In this document: piece by piece, positions 60,001 through 64,000 of the stretch
Layout: each line of letters starts with the position of its first letter
How positions within the stretch are numbered: position 1 is the stretch's first letter
Source of the DNA: Rhodoferax sp.
GTDB taxonomy: Bacteria; Pseudomonadota; Gammaproteobacteria; Burkholderiales; Burkholderiaceae_C
Direction of reading: 5' to 3'
NCBI RefSeq assembly: GCF_030697375.1
Contig: NZ_JAUYQD010000025.1
Location: 26,156 to 90,155 of the forward strand
DNA: 64,000 bases
Translations under genes and position numbers: made by a program
Notes under the pieces: model-generated
The model's database searches: none
Seen by the model: the letters and a program-made list of their open reading frames with translations, nothing else
What the model was told of the DNA's origin: nothing

Positions 60001-62130
60001 ATGAATGCATCAACCTCCCTCCCCACAGGAAATGGCCCTTCTTACGTGGTCGGCGCCTGCCCACACGACTGCCCCGATACCTGCTCCATGGTCACCACCG
60101 TACACGACGGCGTCGCCATCAAGGTGCACGGCAACGCGGCCCACCCCCACACCAACGGCGCCCTGTGCACCAAGGTGTCGCGCTACCCCGAACGCACCTA
60201 CCACCCCGAGCGAGTTTTGCAGCCCCTGCGCCGCACCGGCCCCAAGGGCTCCGGGCAATTTGAAGCCGTGAGCTGGGACAGTGCTTTGCAAGACATCGCG
60301 CAGCGCCTGCAACACATCGCGCAACGTGCCCCGGACTCCGCCCAAGCCATCCTGCCCTACAGCTACGCAGGCACCATGGGGCTGGTGCAGGGTGAAAGCA
60401 TGGCCGCACGCTTCTTCAACCAGTTGGGCGCCTCCCAACTGGACCGCACCATCTGCGCCACCGCCGGCGGTGAAGGCTTGGTGCACACCCTGGGCGGCAA
60501 GGTGGGCATGCGCGTAGAGTTTTTTGCCGAATCCAAATTGATCCTGATCTGGGGCAGCAACTCCATTGGCAGCAATCTGCACTTCTGGCGCCATGTACAA
60601 ACCGCCAAGCGCAATGGCGCCAAAGTGATCTGCATCGACCCGCGCCGCACCGAAACCGCCGACAAATGCCATGAACACCTGGCGCTGTTGCCGGGGACCG
60701 ATGCCGCGCTGGCGCTGGCGATGATGCATGAGCTGGTGGTCAACGACTGGCTGGACCACGACTACATCCAGAACCACACCGTGGGCTGGGAGGCCTTGCG
60801 CGCCCGCGCCCTGGAATGGCCGCCAGAACGTGCCGCCCAGGTGTGCGGGCTGGCGGTAGAACAGATCCAGACACTGGCGCGGGACTACGGGCAGGCCTAC
60901 GTTCAAGGCCAGGCGGCCGCCATCCGCATGAACTACGGTTTGCAGCGGGTACACGGTGGTGGCAATGCGGTGCGTGCCATTGCCTGCCTGCCCGCACTGA
61001 CCGGGGCTTGGCGCCACCGCGCGGGGGGTTTGCTGCTGTCCAGCTCGGGCGCCTTCCCAGTGGACCGCGCCGCCTTGCAGCGCCCGGATTTGCTGGCCGG
61101 CAAAACGCCGCGCACCATCAACATGGTCACGATTGGAGACGACTTGCTGCGGAAAACCAGCCCGGAGTTTGGCCCGGCCATCGAAGCCGTCATCGTGTAC
61201 AACAGCAACCCGGTGGCGGTGGCCCCAGAGTCGGGCAAGGTGGTGCAGGGTTTCGCGCGCGAAGATTTATTTACGGTGGTGCTGGAGCACTTCCTGACCG
61301 ACACAGCCGACTACGCAGACTACATCCTCCCTGCCACCACCCAACTGGAGCACTGGGACGTGCACCTGAGCTACGGCCACACCGATGTGCTGTTGAACCG
61401 CCCCTCGATCGCGCCCCTGGGCCAGGCCAAAACCAATACGCAGATTTTCCGGGATCTGGCGCAGCACATGGGCTTCGGTGACCCCTGTTTTGCGGACGAC
61501 GACCTCACCTTGTGCCGTGCGGCCTACGGTCAGGCGGTGGATTTTGAGGTGCTGCTGGACAAGGGCTTTGTGTCTCTGCCGATGCCTGAAGCTCCTTTTG
61601 CACAGGGCGGGTTTCCCACCCCATCCGGCAAGTGCGAGTTTTTTTGCGATCGCCTGTCAAACCGGGGCCTGGATGGTCTGCCAAACCACGTCCCCAACTA
61701 CGAGTTAGGCGGTGTACGGGCCGAATACCCTCTGGCCATGATTTCACCCCCGGCGCGCAATTTTCTGAACTCCACCTTTGTCAATGTCAAAAGTCTGCGC
61801 GATATCGAAGGCGAACCGCTGCTGGAAATCAGTGCAGAGGATGCCCAGGTGCGTGGCATTCAATCGGGCGACGTGGTGCGGGTGTTCAACGACCGGGGCG
61901 AGTACCACTGCACTGCAAAAGTCAGCCCCCGAGCGCGCGACGGCGTGGTCAACGGCCTGGGCATCTGGTGGCGCAAACTGGGGTTGAATGGAACCAATGT
62001 GAACCAGCTCACCAGCCAAAAACTCACCGACCTGGGACGTGGCCCCACCTTTTACGACTGCGTCGTGCAGGTGGCCCGCGTGGTAGGCACCAGTACCCCC
62101 AGTGCTACCGGCGGGAACGTCCAAAGTTGA
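60001..62130 (+). CDS. Molybdopterin oxidoreductase family protein with N-terminal [4Fe-4S] motif
   Basis: 709 residues from ATG 60001 (MNAS); ATG 59992 is an alternative with no better ribosome site. N-terminal [4Fe-4S] ligands CPHDCPDTC...GALC (~20-60), molybdopterin-binding domains with LIWGSNSIGSNLHFW and ICIDPRRTETADKC, NPVAVAPESGKV, and the C-terminal dinucleotide-binding domain LLEISAEDAQVRGIQSGDVVRVFNDRG. No Tat signal, so cytosolic like formate-dehydrogenase or BisC-like enzymes. No electron-transfer subunit is adjacent; substrate unknown. Confidence 0.88.
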   Translation: MNASTSLPTGNGPSYVVGACPHDCPDTCSMVTTVHDGVAIKVHGNAAHPHTNGALCTKVSRYPERTYHPERVLQPLRRTGPKGSGQFEAVSWDSALQDIAQRLQHIAQRAPDSAQAILPYSYAGTMGLVQGESMAARFFNQLGASQLDRTICATAGGEGLVHTLGGKVGMRVEFFAESKLILIWGSNSIGSNLHFWRHVQTAKRNGAKVICIDPRRTETADKCHEHLALLPGTDAALALAMMHELVVNDWLDHDYIQNHTVGWEALRARALEWPPERAAQVCGLAVEQIQTLARDYGQAYVQGQAAAIRMNYGLQRVHGGGNAVRAIACLPALTGAWRHRAGGLLLSSSGAFPVDRAALQRPDLLAGKTPRTINMVTIGDDLLRKTSPEFGPAIEAVIVYNSNPVAVAPESGKVVQGFAREDLFTVVLEHFLTDTADYADYILPATTQLEHWDVHLSYGHTDVLLNRPSIAPLGQAKTNTQIFRDLAQHMGFGDPCFADDDLTLCRAAYGQAVDFEVLLDKGFVSLPMPEAPFAQGGFPTPSGKCEFFCDRLSNRGLDGLPNHVPNYELGGVRAEYPLAMISPPARNFLNSTFVNVKSLRDIEGEPLLEISAEDAQVRGIQSGDVVRVFNDRGEYHCTAKVSPRARDGVVNGLGIWWRKLGLNGTNVNQLTSQKLTDLGRGPTFYDCVVQVARVVGTSTPSATGGNVQS

Positions 62131-62554
62131 GCAGGCGGGTGGCAATCCAGGTTTCCACCATAAAACACAGCAAAGCCAACAGAAAACACACTACCCCCGC
62201 CAGGAAGCTGATCATGGAGATACGCAGCATCTGAAAGTCGATGGTTTCACCCAGGAACAGAACGACGATGGTGACGCCAATCAGGAAGGCGCACAAGGTC
62301 AGCAGCCCAATGCTGCCGTTGGCCAACAGGCCACGGGTACGCAATTGGCCCAACTCCAGGTACGCCGCGTCCACTTCCGTGGAACTGGCAGTGCCGCCAA
62401 TGCGGTCCTCCAGCAGGCGTGCCCGGTCAATGATGCGGGCCAGTCGATTGGCCACCACGCCGAGCAAACCCGACACAGCGGTCAGCAGGAAAACGGGGGC
62501 AACTGCCAGCTGAATGCCGTGGGAAACCGTGTCTGGATCGAGTGGAAAACTCAT
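62105..62554 (-). CDS. DUF2721 domain-containing membrane protein
   Basis: 149 residues from ATG 62554 (MSFPLDPDTVSHGIQLAVAPVFLLTAVSGLLGVVANRLARIIDRARLLED), with AAGGA upstream. Three TM helices (~12-32, ~83-105, ~112-140) and the ANRLARIIDRAR stretch typical of DUF2721, an uncharacterised inner-membrane family. Its last 26 bp overlap the end of the convergent oxidoreductase gene. It lies immediately behind the tRNA-Phe fragment and terminator, i.e. on the ancestral chromosome side of the island junction. Confidence 0.82.
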   Translation of the reverse strand: MSFPLDPDTVSHGIQLAVAPVFLLTAVSGLLGVVANRLARIIDRARLLEDRIGGTASSTEVDAAYLELGQLRTRGLLANGSIGLLTLCAFLIGVTIVVLFLGETIDFQMLRISMISFLAGVVCFLLALLCFMVETWIATRLLNFGRSRR

Positions 62555-62573
62555 GGCGCAAATCCTTTGGGCG

Positions 62574-62606
62574 AAAAAAAACCAACCTTTGAAGGGTTGG
62601 TTTTTT
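62574..62606 (-). terminator. Terminator of the tRNA-Phe locus
   Basis: AACCAACC and GGTTGGTT flank a seven-base loop, with A-run on one side and T-run on the other. It lies just downstream of the tRNA-Phe 3' end on the minus strand and may act in both directions. Confidence 0.8.
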
Positions 62607-62611
62607 AAGTT

Positions 62612-62657
62612 TGGTGGCCTGGGGCGGAATCGAACCACCGACACAAGGATTTTCAAA
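62612..62657 (-). other. 3' fragment of tRNA-Phe (probable att site)
   Basis: Minus strand reads TTGAAAATCCTTGTG, then the T-arm GGTGGTTCGATTCC and acceptor strand CCAGGCC-A-CCA. This is the half of tRNA-Phe(GAA) from the anticodon loop to the 3' end. The 5' half is missing: upstream of the loop the sequence has no tRNA pairing partners. Integrases that use tRNA genes leave exactly such a 3' copy at the far end of the element, so this marks the end of an integrated island; the intact tRNA should lie beyond the right edge. Confidence 0.7.
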
Positions 62658-62710
62658 CTTATTGATTTTCCAACCGCCACAAGGGCTTAGTGCATTTTAA
62701 TTCTACAAAA

Positions 62711-62724
62711 CGAGACTTTTCTCG
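62711..62724. promoter_or_regulatory. Operator-like palindrome O1
   Basis: CGAGACTTTTCTCG (CGAGA-N4-TCTCG). It differs by one base from the site at 63434. It lies three bases upstream of a candidate promoter TTGATA (62728) - 17 bases - CAAAAT (62751) for the XRE gene. Confidence 0.6.
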
Positions 62725-62811
62725 ATATTGATATCATTCGAGTAAGCTTGCAAAATTCAAAATTTGTAGAAGAGGTCTAGCTCCTCTCGACACCATATAT
62801 AGAGGCATCCA

Positions 62812-63366
62812 GTGGACGAAATTTCAGAGTCGGTAAACCCCGAAAAACAAGCACTAGGACGTCGCTTAAAAGGTCTACGAGAAAACTTTTCTTGGACTTT
62901 AAGTGAGATAAGTCAGGCCACCAAACAGATCGACCCTGAGAAGGAAGGCGTGTCAAAGGTATCAATTTCGCGTTACGAAAATGGTGACTCGTTTCCAGGA
63001 TATCGCGAGATCAAGTTGCTTTCCCAAGCCTTTGGAGTGTCGATCACTTTTTTGTTCTATGGTGACGTGCCAGACCCTTATTCAGGTTGGGAGTTCTCAC
63101 TCGACGAATACCTACGGAGTGTCATTAAAGATGTTCTCATTGAAGAAGGCGTGGTAGAGGGCGAGTCACGCGCAGATCGAGAACACAAGAAGACCTTAGC
63201 GCTGCGTCTCGTGAATGGGAGGCGAAAAACGTTTGATCCAAACCAAATGGACGAAGAAGACCTTATAGAAAAGGAAAAAATACGCGAGCGCAAATGGAAG
63301 GACCTGGGCGAGATGGCGGATAAAGTTGACCAAGGCAATAAAAAACGCCCACCAAAAAGCAAATAG
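62812..63366 (+). CDS. XRE family HTH transcriptional regulator
   Basis: 184 residues, GTG start at 62812 with AGAGG seven bases before. An HTH_3 domain covers ~12-85: LGRRLKGLRENFSWTLSEISQATKQIDPEKEGVSKVSISRYENGDSFPGYREIKLLSQAFGVSITFLFYG, with VSKVSISRYE as recognition helix and an unusually long loop before it. The C-terminal half is charged and helical (IKDVLIEEGVVEGESRADREHKKTLALRLVNG, then Lys/Glu-rich tail) with no known domain. It probably controls the two adjacent promoters through the shared palindromes. Lower GC than the chromosome to the left. Confidence 0.8.
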   Translation: MDEISESVNPEKQALGRRLKGLRENFSWTLSEISQATKQIDPEKEGVSKVSISRYENGDSFPGYREIKLLSQAFGVSITFLFYGDVPDPYSGWEFSLDEYLRSVIKDVLIEEGVVEGESRADREHKKTLALRLVNGRRKTFDPNQMDEEDLIEKEKIRERKWKDLGEMADKVDQGNKKRPPKSK

Positions 63367-63376
63367 CAATCAAAAA

Positions 63377-63390
63377 TGAGATAAATCTCG
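63377..63390. promoter_or_regulatory. Operator-like palindrome O2
   Basis: TGAGATAAATCTCG, the same half-sites (TGAGA/TCTCG) and N4 spacing as O1 and O3. Eight bases upstream of a -35 TTGACA. Confidence 0.5.
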
Positions 63391-63398
63391 AAAAAGAT

Positions 63399-63427
63399 TT
63401 GACAATCTCAAAACAAAGGCTCAGAAT
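63399..63427 (+). promoter_or_regulatory. Sigma-70-type promoter of the second HTH gene
   Basis: TTGACA (63399-63404), 17 bases, CAGAAT (63422-63427). Flanked by O2 upstream and by O3 at the expected transcription start, so it is well placed for control by the XRE protein. Confidence 0.55.
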
Positions 63428-63433
63428 CAAATT

Positions 63434-63447
63434 CGAGAATTTTCTCG
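63434..63447. promoter_or_regulatory. Operator-like palindrome O3
   Basis: CGAGAATTTTCTCG, a perfect 14-bp palindrome, 13 of 14 bases identical to O1. It covers the likely transcription start of the truncated HTH gene. Confidence 0.6.
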
Positions 63448-63465
63448 TTTTTGATTGGAGTCCTT

Positions 63466-63726
63466 ATGACCACAGCGCGCAAGAGCGTTACGCCCGAGCA
63501 AATCCGGCAAGCAGCCAAAGACCTAGACCTAACGGTCGCCGCCATTGCCGAAAACACCGGCCTCTCCAAGGCCTACATCAGCGAGTTTCGCAACGAAACG
63601 CGCAACCTTTCCCCATCCCAGCAAACCCAGCTCCGCAGCTTCCTTGAGGCGCAATACGAGGCGCAAGGCAAGGCATTCCCCGAGGTTGCCGACACATCCT
63701 CAAACGAACTGCTGGAGGGTATCGGG
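63466..63726 (+). pseudogene. HTH protein gene interrupted by an IS66-family element
   Basis: ATG 63466 with GGAG six bases upstream. 87 codons are intact (MTTARKSVTPEQIRQAAKDL, then TVAAIAENTGLSKAYISEFR, a lambda-repressor-like HTH with AAIAENTGLSKAYISEFRN). At 63727 the IS end begins; the frame happens to stay open through antisense transposase sequence to the window edge, but that is not real protein. The native C-terminus is lost or lies beyond the IS. Function unknown; regulated by the O2/O3 sites. Confidence 0.65.
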
Positions 63727-64000
63727 GTAAACATCCGGTGCCGACCACCTTGCACCAGTTTGCCGATTGGTTTATTGGCGCGCAGCCCCGTCGGGTTGCC
63801 AACGCGTAGGCAGCAACTCCTCAATACGGCTGTAGGGATGCGTAGGCAAACGCGTCAGCACATCGGTGAGATAGGCCAGCGGTTCAATGCCATTCATCTT
63901 GGCCGTCTGGATCAAACTCATGATGTCGGCGGCGCGTGCGCCTGCGGCCAAACTGCCACTGAAGAGCCAATTCTTGCGACCAATCGCCCATGGCCGAATC
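63727..64000 (-). mobile_element. IS66-family insertion sequence (one end)
   Basis: The end begins GTAAACATCC; IS66-type terminal repeats characteristically start with GTAA. It holds the 3' end of a transposase on the minus strand and continues past the window. The target duplication and second end cannot be seen. Confidence 0.75.
63772..64000 (-). CDS. IS66 family transposase (C-terminal part)
   Basis: Translated from the window edge to TAA (63774-63772), about 75 residues: RPWAIGRKNWLFSGSLAAGA, MSLIQTAKMNGIEPLAYLTD and VLTRLPTHPYSRIEELLPTR. This is the characteristic C-terminal end of IS66 TnpC, downstream of the DDE catalytic domain, with the WLF-GS, NG-P--YL-DVL and LP--W elements. The rest lies outside the window, so activity cannot be judged. 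Confidence 0.85.
   Translation of the reverse strand, partial: IRPWAIGRKNWLFSGSLAAGARAADIMSLIQTAKMNGIEPLAYLTDVLTRLPTHPYSRIEELLPTRWQPDGAARQ

Larger units (their letters stand above)
62658..64000. mobile_element. Edge of a genomic island integrated at tRNA-Phe
   Basis: From the tRNA fragment rightwards the DNA is visibly more AT-rich, and carries an XRE regulator, a second HTH gene and an IS66-family element, none related to the housekeeping genes to the left. The island runs off the window. No integrase is seen; it is expected at the other end, next to the complete tRNA. Confidence 0.55.

Noticed and set aside
63727..64000. Continuation of the HTH protein through the IS66 region as a genuine fusion
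   Set aside because: The minus strand carries a recognisable IS66 transposase C-terminus and the GTAA terminal sequence marks the junction, so the plus-strand frame is accidental.
1..64000. CRISPR arrays, rRNA genes, toxin-antitoxin or restriction-modification systems
   Set aside because: No regularly spaced direct repeats, rRNA signatures, or recognisable toxin, methyltransferase or nuclease genes of those systems were seen on either strand.

Overview
The window is high-GC chromosomal DNA of a betaproteobacterium, most likely a Comamonadaceae member close to Rhodoferax, Polaromonas or Curvibacter. This is an inference from gene content (DUF1840, DUF2917, DUF2721 and the PHA-granule region protein, a Liv-type transporter flanked by two CoA ligases, IcmF, short cytochrome bd) and from a ~50-bp dispersed repeat present at least eight times; no rRNA or complete tRNA is available to place it more precisely.

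Layout, left to right. 1-950: tail of an acyl-CoA-binding protein, a PHA-system protein and a DUF1840 protein. 975-9671 (minus strand): a seven-gene operon with an acyl-CoA synthetase, a complete branched-chain-amino-acid-type ABC importer (LivG, H, M, K, F) and a PaaK-like ligase, facing a divergent Crp/Fnr regulator (9861) across a near-ideal Crp-type palindrome. The set looks like uptake plus CoA activation of a carboxylic acid. 10.6-17.2 kb: RluF-type pseudouridine synthase, AqpZ, HtpG, a lipoprotein, a small HTH protein overlapping an FKBP isomerase, and a solute-binding protein. 17.3-24.1 kb: a FadD-type ligase, a YihE/SrkA-like kinase, a dienelactone-hydrolase-like protein with its divergent Crp-type regulator, a SoxC-like molybdoenzyme with cytochrome c, and an NlpC/P60 lipoprotein.

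24.2-33.2 kb (minus strand): two signalling units. One is TonB-dependent receptor / YfiR / hybrid histidine kinase. The other is a chemoreceptor with a periplasmic CxxCH motif whose stop overlaps the start of an M14 carboxypeptidase. An M48 lipoprotein protease follows. 33.4-38.4 kb: DbpA helicase, a small conserved protein, an alpha/beta hydrolase, a tandem DsbA-fold protein and a TDT/SLAC1-type transporter. 38.4-43.5 kb (minus strand): a compact copper/heavy-metal cluster with P1B-ATPase, SRPBCC, SHOCT, isoprenylcysteine-methyltransferase-like, DUF2933, Met-rich and Cys/His-containing exported proteins. 43.8-52.8 kb: a large lipoprotein with repeated Ig-like segments, a MocR regulator with a divergent DUF2917 gene, and GbsR-cydA-cydB preceded by a perfect FNR-type box, followed by a six-TM chemoreceptor ending in the CheR-docking-like DWETF. 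52.9-62.6 kb: fused isobutyryl-CoA mutase under a 26-bp perfect palindrome, a small protein, rhodanese, CoaX, a hypothetical gene with an M20 amidohydrolase, a molybdopterin oxidoreductase and a DUF2721 protein.

62,612-64,000 is different: a 3' fragment of tRNA-Phe marks an attachment site, and beyond it lies AT-richer DNA with an XRE regulator, three copies of a shared operator (CGAGA-N4-TCTCG type) and a second HTH gene truncated by an IS66-family element that runs off the window. This is the edge of a genomic island. The most interesting items are the dispersed repeat family (two copies inside reading frames), the island edge with its shared operators, the TonB/YfiR/kinase operon, the heme-motif chemoreceptor coupled to a peptidase, and the oxidase/chemoreceptor neighbourhood with the FNR box.
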